NCBI RefSeq assembly: GCF_000340215.1
Contig: NW_006921534.1
Location: 4,897,041-4,961,040 of the forward strand
Length of the DNA: 64,000 nucleotides
Direction of reading: 5' to 3'
DNA from: Pseudocercospora fijiensis CIRAD86
Taxonomy: Eukaryota; Ascomycota; Dothideomycetes; Mycosphaerellales; Mycosphaerellaceae
The notes under the pieces are model-generated. The model saw only the letters and a program-made list of their open reading frames with translations. It was not told the origin of the DNA and searched no databases. Shown here in pieces: positions 54,339-64,000 of the stretch. Each line of letters begins with the position of its first letter. Within the stretch, counting starts at the first letter, position 1. The translations under genes and the position numbers were made by a program.

Positions 54339-57075
54339 ATAGCTAAATCTCTATTCTACGACGAGTTTCTTAATAAAGTTATCGCTAGCAGCGGTAACGG
54401 CGGTAACAGCGGTAACGGCGCGGCGGCGGCGGTAGTAGAAATAGATATAGAAGGCGCGGCGGCGGTAGTTATTAAGTCGTAGAAGGAGGTAGAAATAGAG
54501 GTAGAAGGCGCGCTCTCGGCGGTAGTTATTAAGTCGTAGAAGGAGGTAGAAATAGAGGTAGAAGACGCGCTCTTAGCGGTAGTTATTAAGTCGTAGAAGG
54601 AGGTAGAAATAGAAGGCGCGCTCTCGGCGGTAGTTATTAAGTCGTAGGAAGAGGTTTAATTTATCTCGGAGACATGTATTCGAGGCTGCTCGCGCTTACT
54701 ATCGCTGCCGCGTAAGCGTGTTTATCTACTAGAATATCGATTAGTATCGCCGCGACCTTAGAAGCACGAGTTTGTAACGATTAAGCGCCCTTATAGACTA
54801 TTACCGCGCTAGTCGTCGTTTCTTTCGAAGAACGCGCTCGCGCGCTATATTTAGTCGTTTAGTCTAGATACTAGATTCGAGTTTAAAGAGTAGAAACCTA
54901 GAAAGAACAAGGATAGTGTTAAATACCGCTATCTCTATGTCTGCGGCTGTTTTAGTAAGCCTAATAAACGCACCTAAATAACGACTAATAAGGCGAAGAA
55001 GAAGACGAAGAAGATAGGCTGCAAGTTCTATTTCTACGCCGTTGCGGTTAACCCTTATAAGCTAGAGGGTTAGTAGTATATTCGCTATTCTTCTAAAGAT
55101 TTACATTGCTAGTATAACTATAGACCTAACGACGTTGTCTTATTAACTAATATATATGTCCGTACGAGGTCTTAGCAATTCCTTAAGCAACTAGAGCAAT
55201 TATAGCAGTTACGGATGCTAACCTCGAAGATTATAGCCTATTTCCGAGGGTAGGGAGTTATTCTAAAGCTATACGATATATATAATATTGCTTTTAACCG
55301 CAATACTATCGCGCGAAGAGAGTTAAACTAGGCCGAGAGAATAGTTAAGTTACTAGACGAGAATTCAATCTTCTACGAGATAATAACTAATCCTAAGAAT
55401 AGTGCAATTCGGTTAATAGTTGCCCTCTATCTACGGTCGCTCTCTGCCTATAAGAACACGCTATATATTATCTGTTTAGATACGACTTATAGTACCAATT
55501 TATATAACCTCGAGTTGCTAGATATTATCGCCGCTAGACCGATAAATAACACGATTAAACTCGATATTAGCCTTATTAAACCGAAGCCTAACAAGGCCGC
55601 CTTTATATAGCTATTGCAGTCTATCCGGAATAGCTTCGAGAAGTATAGTTGTCTACTACCTATTATCTTTAGCACTAACCGTAAAGCGGCTCTTATATTA
55701 GCGATTAACGAGGTATATCTAGAGTCTAAGAATATCGTCTGCGACTAGCACCTATAACAAGACATATTAACTCGAGTACGCAAAGAACGAGGCGACTTTG
55801 TATAGGTAAAGGCGGCTAACGATAGCTCGTAGACTAATAGTCTAAGGACTACTTAGTTTATAAAGCTGTTTACTTATATAGTCTAGAGTTAGTCCGAAGA
55901 AGAATTTAACGATAAGGCTTATAAGCTAGATAACGTGTTTCTATAGTTTAAGTCCTATCTAAATAATAACTAGTAGTGTTATAAGGAGAAGATTGTCTAC
56001 TTCTAGACTAACTAAGTAATACACTTTGGCTATAAAACAACGTTACGAGTCGAGGCAACCTATAGTCGGATTAAGGAGTAGTTAAACTATAGCAGTCGAT
56101 ACGATATCTTTACCCTCTTCGAGTCGCTTCTTAACTAGTAGCACTAAGGCTACGACCGCCGCTATACTATACTCGCTAACAACTTAAAGCGCTGTTCTAA
56201 GGCCTTAATCGGTCTATTCTAGTCTTCTATAACTCGAGTTATTAGCGACTATTGCCTTCTCGAAGTGTAGGCTCTATACTCGCGCGCTAACTCGCTTTTA
56301 AAGGCTACAGTTAATACTAATAGTAACGAGATTAAGCACTCGGCTTACTCGTATTCTTGTCTATAGTGCCGCTATAACGACTACCTATCTAAGACTTATA
56401 GCTATCCTTACCTTTACGATATTATAAAGCTTCTAGAGATAGAGGGCAGCCGCGTAGTGCTATTGCCTTCTTACTTCTACGCTTACTAGTTTATCGACTT
56501 CCGAAAGGCACGGCTCTTCGACTCGTACTATATTCGAGAGCTATAGGTAATCTATAGCAACTGCAAACTTCTTACTAGCGGAGCGACGTTATATATAACA
56601 AAGCGTATAGTAACGGCTCGAGAACTAGACGACTTAAATAAGACTATAGTAGCTAAGAAGCAGAAGATAGCGATAGTAAGGACCGTAGACTTTACCTTAG
56701 AGCTAGGCGTGTCTCTTATATAGCTTCGGACGATAGTTGCTAAGCACTATAAGTGCATAAAGAGCTAATGCCGCACTTAACAATGCCCTTACTAGAAGGC
56801 TAATCGTGCTTATAGCTCTGCTTGCTATCTAAGCGGCTTCGAGTGCTATAATCTACGTTAAGAAGTACCTCTAGTTAAACTACAACCTCCTTCTAAGCTA
56901 GACCTTCTACGGCAAGAGCTTAATAACCTTCGAGCGCGTAAAGAATAGCGTACTTAGTAACAGATTAAATATAGCCGATAGTAGGCGGCGTTGTTTAAAC
57001 AGCAACGACGACAAGCTACTTAGCAATACTACTAGTACTAGCAATAATAACAATAGTCGCTTATATAGCTAATAG
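54339..57075 (+). pseudogene. MULE transposase with FAR1-type DNA-binding domain, degraded
   Basis: One frame runs about 2.7 kb without indels. The presumed initiator is now ATA at 54339 (ATG after a TG-to-TA change). In order: a tandem-repeat-encoded segment (54461-54655); a FAR1/WRKY-GCM1-like zinc domain near 55020-55125 (CKFYFYAVAVNPYKLEG ... YIRYSSKDLHC); the DDE core with LDTTYSTNLYNLELLDI near 55476 (first Asp present) and FSTNRKAALILAI near 55670, where the second Asp reads Asn; HFGYKTTLRVEATYSRIKE near 56025; and a C-terminal Cys/His cluster near 56745-56850 resembling a zinc knuckle. Stops are TAG or TAA at Trp/Gln-type positions. The Gln-rich end is hard to delimit. Confidence 0.82.
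54461..54655 (+). repeat. 57-bp tandem repeat inside the MULE transposase gene
   Basis: Copies start at 54461, 54518, 54575 and 54626; the third is 6 bp shorter. The unit begins GGCGGTAGTTATTAAGTCG. 57 bp is 19 codons, so copy-number change keeps the reading frame; each unit encodes the same acidic, Val/Glu/Ile-rich stretch. Confidence 0.85.
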
Positions 57076-57422
57076 GACGGCCACTTTACTACTAGGTACT
57101 GCAATAATAGCACTATTAGTTTACTTAGCAGCAGTATTATATATAGCAGGCTAGTTAGTAGGCTAGAGACTAGTATAAGCTAGTATATATAGCCTCGCGT
57201 AGTTATAAGGCTGTAGGTCGTAACCCGCTTAGACCTAAGTAGATAGCTAATAACTAATAATACCTTGAATTTTGCTATACTACTGATTTGCTAACAAACT
57301 TTGGCTTTATAGCTAGCAGTAGTATAGAGGTAGTTGCCCGGTCGGTAGTGGTTGCAGGGATCCGGAAATCGCTTCCCTACGCGATTTTGTTAGGAACAGC
57401 GGATTCTATAATCTACTGTATC

Positions 57423-57466
57423 ACTGGGGCTCGGGCGGGTAGCTAGGGCTCGGGGAAGTGGCGAGG
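57423..57466 (-). repeat. Right terminal inverted repeat of the MULE
   Basis: Reverse complement equals 54099-54142 except one T for C in a CpA context. Followed directly by the second ATTATGCAT copy (57467-57475). Confidence 0.9.
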
Positions 57467-57475
57467 ATTATGCAT

Positions 57476-59043
57476 TCGCGAAGCCGGTCGGAGACCAGAA
57501 TGAGAGCCGTGCCAATGCCCCCTTATTTTTGTTCATGTGTTGTGGACGGGAAGGAAGCACTACTGAGCGGCTTCACGAATGCATATGACACCCTGTACGA
57601 TTTGGTACCACCGAGACACTTTCCAGAATTTCTTGAACGGTCTGACTGAATGGCTAGGTTTACCACCAGATGGCATTCGTACCCGCAATGATTCGGCTAG
57701 ACAGTGAAGCTACCATATACATCCCGTGCACGCATAATACTGCTCGTAAGGCAGGGTGCCGCGTGCCGGATAATGCAGCAGCAGAACTAACCCCGTTGCG
57801 CCGTGCTATTTTCTACTTCTATGTAGATAGGCCGTCGTCTTGGCTTTGGGGACCAGGCCTTGAGTTTACTTATCACCGCTTCAGGTGCGTGGCAACCTCA
57901 ACACAAATGTACTTGCGCTAATGGTCTGCCGCGGCGGCAACATCTGGCGATTGTGCCTTGATAGCGGTCCTTCAGCTAGGCGAAAGGAGAAGTGTCTCCT
58001 AAGCAGCAGACATACTGCATGGTACCGCTACTCGGTGCATCTGAACTCTGTTTGCTTCCATGGGTCAAATTCACACGTGGCTTGGCGATCACCGGGATGG
58101 CCAACATGCTGGGACTCTTTCGAAGCACCTAAGGTCCATGCAAATATGTATGCAAGCTTGGTGCAGAGAAGTATATAATGATGTGACAGCACGCGTCTGA
58201 GACTCAGAGTGTTTCCACGATTCCGCTGGCCAGTCTCTTATCAGACAGTCCAGATCATCCATAAACGCAAGACTCCGGCCACTGGCAGCGATTCATCCTG
58301 ACAGGGCTATGGCAGGTTGCCGTAGGAGACAGCAGTTGTGTGTTGAGCTTTAAAGAGAATGGAGCGCAGTACCCGAGCATGTCGTGGAGGGTTGTGTTTC
58401 GACCGCCATCATGATAGCACGCAATTCTCAGGCGAGACGATTAATCCAACTGCATGCTATTCTATGAGTGATGCGAATGAAACACTGCGGGCCCAGCCTG
58501 CTCAAAAGATACCTGTTTGCTTGAACATGAGCATTGCGTTGTTCGCCTTGCCGAGACACACCCTGATATTCATCAACGGTGAGCAAAAAGCGTGCTGTCG
58601 CAGTCGAACGAGCTCGCTTGAAGTGTTGAATGGACAGTCTGAAGTTACAATACTATGCTTGTCTGAAGCATACAGCGTCCCTAGGACTATGTCTCTGCTC
58701 TCCAACAGTTTTGCTTTGTTGCTGACGTATATCCGGTATGAAGCCACGTGTCAGTATTTCCCGTTTCAAGTCCGCACCTACACTGTACTCATTGTCGCAT
58801 CCTTTGAAGCGGATACCAACATGATCGACAACTATGCTCGGCTCACGGCATCGTCTCTGCTGGTACGTCGAGAAATCCGCAATGCACACCTGTATCGCAA
58901 TGCGGGGCAAATGATTGCAACCTTGCCACTAAGCCGGTGTCGGAAGCCGCAGTAAGACTCACTACGATCATTCTCACTTGTTCTTCTCGATGTGCCATTC
59001 GTGCCAGCTGTTTGCCACAAAAGAGCATACTGATTAAGCAACC
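57476..59043. other. Intergenic, 1.57 kb
   Basis: Normal composition, no RIP signature. A 198-codon plus-strand open frame (58359-58955) has unremarkable composition and no recognisable motif or splice-linked partner; I do not call it. It presumably includes the aldolase gene promoter. Confidence 0.45.
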
Positions 59044-59996
59044 ATGGCACCAATGGCTACCACCCTTGTATCGGAAACCAAGAGCAACGCAAATGTAGGT
59101 GCTCTTGGGAGAACCAAAGATGGCAGACCTCTTAAGATTCGGAGCTATCCAAAGTTCGACTCGCTGGAAGAAGAGAGATTGTACAGGAAGCAACATCTTG
59201 CTGCCGCCTATCGTATCTTCGCGGAGAGAGGTTTCGACGAAGGCGTTGCTGGACACATCTCCGTCCGGGACCCAATTCTTCCTGACCATTTCTGTGAGTA
59301 GAGAAAGTGAACAGTGTGTGATACAGCTGACCAGATGAAGGGTTGAATCCACTCTCAATGCACTTTTCGCAAATATCGGTGTCTGACTTGATACTGGTCA
59401 ACGAGGATGGCGAAGTCGTGATTGGCGAACAGCCTATCAACGCCGCTGCATTCGCAATCCACAGCGAGATTCACAAAGCTAGGCCGAACGTTCATGCTGC
59501 CTGCCATGCACATAGTGTATACGGCAAAGCATTTTCGGTATTTGGCCGGGAGCTTGATATGATCACCCAAGACAGTCTCCGGTTCTACAAGGACCACGCT
59601 GTATATCCTCAATTCGGAGGTGTGGTATTAGATCGGGAAGAAGGCCGAAGAATTGCGTCGCATTTGGGAGACGGCAAGGCGATTATCTTACAAAACCACG
59701 GTCTGCTAACGGTAAGTTGATGGCAGGACGTTTCGATGTCATCAGCTGATATAGGCCAGGTGGGCGAAACCGTTGATGCTGCAGCATTCTGGTTCATCAG
59801 TCTGGACAAGACTTGCCATGCGCAATTACTCTGTGACGCTGCCGAACGAGGTAGTGGGCACCAGAAGACGTACATTCCGGATGAAGAGGCCAGGTACAGC
59901 TATCAGCAGGTCGGTGCTCCCGAGAAAGGATGGCTCGCCTTTCAGCCATATTTTGATGACATTCTGGCCAAAACGAATGGTAGTTTCTTGAAGTAG
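59044..59996 (+). CDS. Class II aldolase/adducin-domain protein
   Basis: Exons 59044-59293, 59341-59711 and 59760-59996 (introns of 47 and 48 nt) encode 285 aa, the usual size. The family signature is complete: [31 protein letters not shown], the spliced [27 protein letters not shown], the metal-binding [12 protein letters not shown] (His139, His141), then [20 protein letters not shown] with a further His. Relatives include L-fuculose-1-phosphate aldolase and many fungal proteins of unproven substrate, so sugar-phosphate cleavage is plausible but not shown. No signal peptide is visible; probably cytosolic. A GH29 fucosidase 20 kb away is a tempting but weak link. Confidence 0.9.
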
Positions 59997-60547
59997 AATA
60001 GTCTTGAGTTGTAGATCATGTGTCTGACAAGCTGCTTATGATCACTCTGTTCCGTACGGCAGGGGAATACTGATCGGCGTTGGCCAGGAAGAGGAGCGGC
60101 AGGATTCCGTGCACAATGCGCTCTTCTCGCCTGTTCGAAGATGTCTTAGGTGAGATCGATGCTTCTCTGCCATTTGGTTGCCAGAAGGACGGCGCGATCG
60201 CGTGGTGAAGTGCTTAGTTGAGAGTGTTCATGCGAGTGGAGGAGGAGAGAGGGTGAAGGTCGGCGCGACTGGGATGAGAAACTGCGCTATTCCATTTTGG
60301 GAATTTAGCCGAAGACTCTCCAGAAGGCCATCAACTTCACTTTTTGGCTGCTCTGCGCGCGCGAAGCTGGAGTTTTCATCACTCTCCATCGAAATCACAC
60401 CTCTTACGACCCCAGACCCATCTGACTGTCTTGTCCAGAAGCCTGCTCAACGCGCCTCCGCATACCAACAAACACACGTCTTCCTTCGCCGGGACAGCGG
60501 CCGATTGAGAAGGCACTGGAGATAGTTGTATTGCCAGCTTAGCCGCC
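59997..60547. other. Intergenic, aldolase 3' flank and PFS2 promoter
   Basis: 551 bp between tandem plus-strand genes; no gene supported. Confidence 0.45.
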
Positions 60548-62545
60548 ATGGATCACGGCGATCATGGCGGCTTTGAGCAACCACGGCCTCGAGGGCGCCC
60601 CAGTCGACGTGAGTATCTAAGCTTGCAGAGCAGTCTTTGTCATGTTTAGCATCTGTCGATAGCTGCGGAATGCAATGTCCAACTTCACAAAGAAACGTGG
60701 TCTCGCATTACATGATTACGGTGGCTTCTCGTCTTGTCCCAATCACGCACCGATCATGCCGAATCCCATCCACAGCCTGACTTCACGACGCGTTGGGGGC
60801 AATATACTGACATGAATTATCAAACAGGAAACGCCACGGACATCGGCAATACCTATGTGCATTGGATGCTCGATAGAAGATCAAAGACAAGCTCAATCAG
60901 GGGCTTTGAGGCTGAACGACCGACCTTGAGCTGGACAACTTCTATGCTTCCTCCCGCAGCACGAAGAGGAAAAGCAGTCGATACAATACCCGCCAAGCAT
61001 CTTCACTCCTCATTCAACAAACACCGTGCCCCTGTAAATGTCGTGACATGGACACCAGACGGACGCCGACTAGTGACAGGAAACACGAGTGGTGAATTGA
61101 CGCTTTGGAATGGAACTGGCTTCAATTTTGAGACTATCTTTCAAGCACATGCAGATCCGATCCGAGCCGCCGTCTACTCTCATAGCGACGAGTGGCTCAT
61201 TTCGGCTGATCAGCTTGGAGGTGTCAAGTATTACCAAAGCAACTTCAACCCAGTCACGGAATTTGATGCACATGGCGATGCTGTCAGAGATCTCGCCTTT
61301 TCGCCGAACGACTCCAAGTTTGTAACAGCTTCAGATGACGCTAGCTTGAAGATTTGGGATTTCGCGAGCAGTCAGGAGGAATCAACGCTTCAAGGTCATC
61401 AGTGGGATGCAAAATGCGTAGATTGGCATCCAAGCAAAGGATTGCTGGTTTCCGGCTCTAAAGACCACCAGATCAAGCTATGGGATCCACGATCTGGCAG
61501 ATGTTTAACTACGCTGCACGGCCACAAGAACACGGTCAACATGACGAAGTTTGAACCTAGCAGAGGCACTCTTCTCGCCTCGTGTGCTCGAGACCAGACA
61601 GTACGAATCTTTGACCTTCACATGATGCGAGACGTCTTTCTGCTTAAGGGGCACGAAAGAGAAGTCAACTCCCTAGTCTGGCATCCGTTCCACTCCAATC
61701 TTTTGACGACCGGAGCTGCAGATGGTGCGATGTGTCATTTTCTTCTAGATGAGCAACATCCTCCACCTGGCACACCTCTCTCAGTCTCCCCATACGATAC
61801 TCCCAACCCAGCAGATACCCCAGCGCAGACCATTTATCCCGCACACAAAGTGGCGTTCGCCCACGAATTCAATATCTGGAGCATGGCCTGGCATCCAATG
61901 GGTCACATCCTTGCATCAGGCTCCAACGATCGCGCCACTCGCTTCTGGACCCGTCCTCGACCAGGCGAAGGCAGCTTCCAATACGATAAGTGGCATATTG
62001 GACAAGCTGCCGCAGAAGAGAAAGGCACATGGAGCAAGAAGTCCGAACGCCAGGCACGAGAAGAGGAAGAAGACGAGCAAGACGACGCAGATGGAATCGA
62101 AGACCAAAGAATGCCAAACAAAGGCTCCTTCCTACCTGGACTACCTGGACTACCAGGTCTTGGTGGCCTTCCTGGTTTGGGAGCTGGAATTCCACCACCA
62201 AACCCAGCACCCGGCAACGACATGTTCAACGCTCCTCAACCAAATTTCAACGGCCTCCCACCACCTCCGCCTGGCATGGACATCGATGCTCTACAAAAAG
62301 CCCTTAGGAACGGCCAAGCACCTCCGATGCCACCAGGTTTCACTCCACCAGGATTTCCGCCCCCGCCACAAGGTTATCCGCCAGGCTTCCCACCGCCTCC
62401 AGGCTTGCCAGGGTTCAACGCTACACAACCTGCTGCTAGCAATGGCGGGGGAGGAGGCAGTGTCAGGAAACGAGCGCCTCTTCCGTCTCAGGCAGATAGT
62501 TTGAGGGAAGAGATGAAGCAAGGACGGTATCTGAAGCCTCGTTAG
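60548..62545 (+). CDS. PFS2: Polyadenylation factor subunit Pfs2 (WDR33 family)
   Basis: Exon 1 (60548-60608) encodes MDHGDHGGFEQPRPRGRPSR; a 219-nt intron follows; exon 2 (60828-62545) completes 592 aa. The join gives RNATDIGNTYVHWMLDRRSK, matching the conserved Pfs2 lead-in, and rejects the longer unspliced frame. Seven WD repeats follow, starting KHRAPVNVVTWTPDGRRLVT, LTLWNGTGFNFETIFQAH and ending AHEFNIWSMAWHPMGHILAS; the NGTGFNFE motif is diagnostic. The C-terminal quarter is Pro/Gly/Leu-rich (LPGLPGLPGLGGLPGL and PPGFPPPP runs). Pfs2/WDR33 is a cleavage and polyadenylation factor subunit that recognises the A-rich signal in pre-mRNA. Nuclear. The unusually long first intron may be regulatory. 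Confidence 0.94.
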
Positions 62546-63013
62546 AAAGAACGTGCAATCTTGGTGAATGAAACTTTAGGAGTGGACTCCGCGGGATGTG
62601 GATTTGACATGTGAAATATAGGTCAAGGACAGGTTATGAAAGGAGTGGAGTCCGTTTGACATGCATCTCGTGGCGTTGCTTTAGGATGTTGAGTCATGGA
62701 TGCGAAGCCACTGTCATGCATACACGGCAGATGCATGCTTCTTTGGTCTCGTGTCGAAATACGAGGTTAGTGTATCATGGAGATAGTAAACAGTGTGGCA
62801 CTTGAGGATGAAGCAAAGGGTCGGTTCCCAATGCTGCCTAGCTTTTACCTAAAGCTACTATGTATGGTACATTTGCTTTTCTGAGCCCCAATGCTGTGGC
62901 AAAAATGCCCTTACCTAGTACCAAACGCCTCGCTAATCTTCAAACAATAATGCACTCAACAACACGTCCGACGGTGCATGACGGTTCGCTCGACGATTCC
63001 TGCGCTTTCCGCA
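62546..63013. other. Intergenic between convergent PFS2 and TFIIE-alpha genes
   Basis: 468 bp of 3' flanks. A short imperfect duplication (AGGAGTGGACTCCG near 62578 and AGGAGTGGAGTCCG near 62641) is visible. No gene. Confidence 0.45.
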
Positions 63014-64000
63014 TCACGCGCCAACGTCTTCGAATTCCATCTCATCGTCATCCGCATCTGACGCAGCGGGTGTGTCTTCTGCGGGTCTACCGTTCGAAAG
63101 AGATGAAGGCTCGAACTTGACTCTCTTTGTATCCCGCTCATCATCTGTAGCATTGCTACTGTCCGCGTTCATTGGCGTGTTCATGCCTGAGGTGGCAGCA
63201 GTGCCATTGGCAGCACCATTTGCTGGCGTATTGCCACCACCAGACACGTCGACATCTTCGAACTCGTCCTCGTCGTCATCCTCGTCCTCTTCATCTTCTT
63301 CTTTGTTCTGCTGTGCTTCCTCGGCCTGCTGCTTCTTAAGCTCTTCCCAGTACTGATCCATGATGTCCTTATCCGCACCGACGACCTTCTTCTCTTCAGT
63401 ATCCTCGTCTTTGAATACCGCTGAATTGGCATCGCGCTCTGCGCGCTGCTTCTCTTCCTTGGCGCCAACTGCAGTGGTAGACCCGTCGATAGTAGACTTC
63501 GAGATCCATTCCGGTAGCGCATTTTGCTTCGCCTCTTTCTCTTTCCGAGCACGAGCCTCTGCTGCGGCATTTTCCCGCTTGACATCCTCGTCATCCTGCA
63601 TCTGCACCGCGATCTTCTCCGGCTGGAGCGCAAGACCCTTGACACTCTGTAGATTTCTATTCGGTTGGTCGACGATCTCAGTCCTAGCACCAGGGTTTGC
63701 ATCGGATCGGTGGATAGGCTTCTGGTTGGCAAGGGCAGTTTCGAAGTCATTCTCAGGCACGTTGGCAGCATCGATCTTCTGCATGAGGCTAAGCAACTTC
63801 TCAAGCTCCACGTTCAGACGCTTCATGTTTTCGTTCTCATTCGCACGTTCTTCTGGCTCGACCGGTTGGAGTATGTGCTTACATCGTGGGCAAGGGAATT
63901 CACCTGTCATGAAATCTTGGAGGTCCATGACCTCGAGCTCGGTGTATGAGCCGCCGCAGTTGGGAGTCAGGCATTTCAAGTCCTTCTTCTCCGTCGTTGG
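63014..64000 (-). CDS. TFA1: TFIIE alpha subunit (Tfa1), C-terminal part; runs off the window
   Basis: The frame is open from the right edge to the stop at 63014, giving the last 328 residues; the N-terminal winged-helix domain lies beyond 64000. Visible are the end of the linker (TTEKKDLKCLTPNCGGSYTE) and the zinc ribbon with Cys pairs CLTPNC and CPRC (EFPCPRCKHIL). A coiled-coil-like Leu-rich segment (NMKRLNVELEKLLSLMQKID) follows, then a charged middle, ALPEWISKSTIDG, and an acidic tail with EEDEEDEDDDEDEFEDVDV and a final DDDEMEFEDVGA. TFIIE-alpha recruits and regulates TFIIH at Pol II promoters; the ALPEW(I)..STI motif is a family hallmark. No intron is needed in the visible part. Confidence 0.9.
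   Translation of the reverse strand, partial: PTTEKKDLKCLTPNCGGSYTELEVMDLQDFMTGEFPCPRCKHILQPVEPEERANENENMKRLNVELEKLLSLMQKIDAANVPENDFETALANQKPIHRSDANPGARTEIVDQPNRNLQSVKGLALQPEKIAVQMQDDEDVKRENAAAEARARKEKEAKQNALPEWISKSTIDGSTTAVGAKEEKQRAERDANSAVFKDEDTEEKKVVGADKDIMDQYWEELKKQQAEEAQQNKEEDEEDEDDDEDEFEDVDVSGGGNTPANGAANGTAATSGMNTPMNADSSNATDDERDTKRVKFEPSSLSNGRPAEDTPAASDADDDEMEFEDVGA

Larger units (their letters stand above)
54099..57466 (+). mobile_element. Mutator-like DNA transposon (MULE), complete but RIP-inactivated
   Basis: A 3,368-bp element flanked by a perfect 9-bp target duplication ATTATGCAT (54090-54098 and 57467-57475), the size typical of MULEs. The terminal inverted repeats begin CCTCGCCACTTCCCC; over 44 bp they differ at one base, a CpA-to-TpA change. 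The repeats are GC-rich. The interior encodes one degraded MULE transposase in a single frame. RIP is heavy from about 54150 to 57260, while the last about 200 bp before the right repeat keep many CpA/TpG. The clean duplication shows that the element is still in its original insertion site, between the DUF3659 and aldolase genes. Confidence 0.92.

Noticed and set aside
58359..58955. 198-codon plus-strand open frame upstream of the aldolase gene
   Set aside because: No domain, no signal peptide, and several long antisense frames overlap it; kept as intergenic until transcript evidence exists.
38677..59996. Fucose-catabolism gene cluster (GH29 plus class II aldolase)
   Set aside because: The two genes are 20 kb apart with a dozen unrelated housekeeping genes between them, and the aldolase substrate is unknown.
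22791..64000. Cluster of Pol II genes (RPB9, ESS1, PFS2, TFIIE-alpha)
   Set aside because: Only RPB9-ESS1 are adjacent; the others are about 36 kb away, so co-localisation is likely chance.
10863..64000. tRNA, rRNA or CRISPR features
   Set aside because: By eye I found no convincing A-box/B-box pair with cloverleaf, no rRNA-like segment and no regularly spaced repeats; a covariance-model search would be decisive.

Overview
This is a stretch of nuclear chromosome from a filamentous ascomycete (Pezizomycotina; gene content and gene style suggest Dothideomycetes, but that class-level guess is inference). The evidence is short introns (mostly 46-77 nt, GTRAGT-like donors, YAG acceptors), fungal-specific gene families (Pex8-type peroxin, fungal phospholipase B, DUF3659 protein), and transposons carrying the footprint of repeat-induced point mutation (RIP).

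Layout. (1) 1-10862 is a nested transposon block. A PIF/Harbinger-type DNA transposon (30-10859; 3-bp TGA target duplication; about 55-bp terminal inverted repeats) contains a Ty3/gypsy chromovirus-type LTR retrotransposon (1190-8262; 197-bp LTRs; ACGCT target duplication) inserted into its transposase gene. Both are riddled with TAG/TAA stops, because almost every CpA/TpG has become TpA. (2) 10863-16334 is 5.5 kb of ordinary-composition DNA with no gene I can support. (3) 16335-53301 is gene-dense housekeeping DNA: a Met/Pro-rich unknown protein, SET9 (H4K20 methyltransferase), mitochondrial uL14, RPB9, ESS1/PIN1, an unknown 348-aa protein, a RING-ZZ-SH3 protein, a secreted phospholipase B, coronin, a GPI-anchored GH29 fucosidase, CDC37, an RMD1/DUF155 membrane protein, a BAR-SH3 amphiphysin, a PEX8-like peroxin, a small membrane protein, an SLC35F transporter and a DUF3659 protein. 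(4) 54099-57466 is a complete but RIP-killed Mutator-like element (MULE) with a 9-bp target duplication. (5) 59044-64000 holds a class II aldolase/adducin protein, PFS2 and the 3' part of the TFIIE-alpha gene, which runs off the right edge.

How the genes relate. Most neighbours are independent single genes in head-to-head or tail-to-tail arrangement; there is no secondary-metabolite cluster, CRISPR array or operon. RPB9 (Pol II subunit) and ESS1 (Pol II CTD prolyl isomerase) share a 384-bp divergent promoter, and PFS2 and TFIIE-alpha also serve Pol II transcription or 3' processing. Exon-intron models were built by hand from splice signals, frame continuity and protein-family conservation; all spliced models close in frame.

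The most interesting material is the nested transposon pair, whose two LTRs differ at eight sites, all of them RIP-type transitions. Next are a long RPB9 intron that reads open in frame with two CxxC pairs, and the RING-ZZ-SH3 protein. I did not find a clearly novel multi-gene system.
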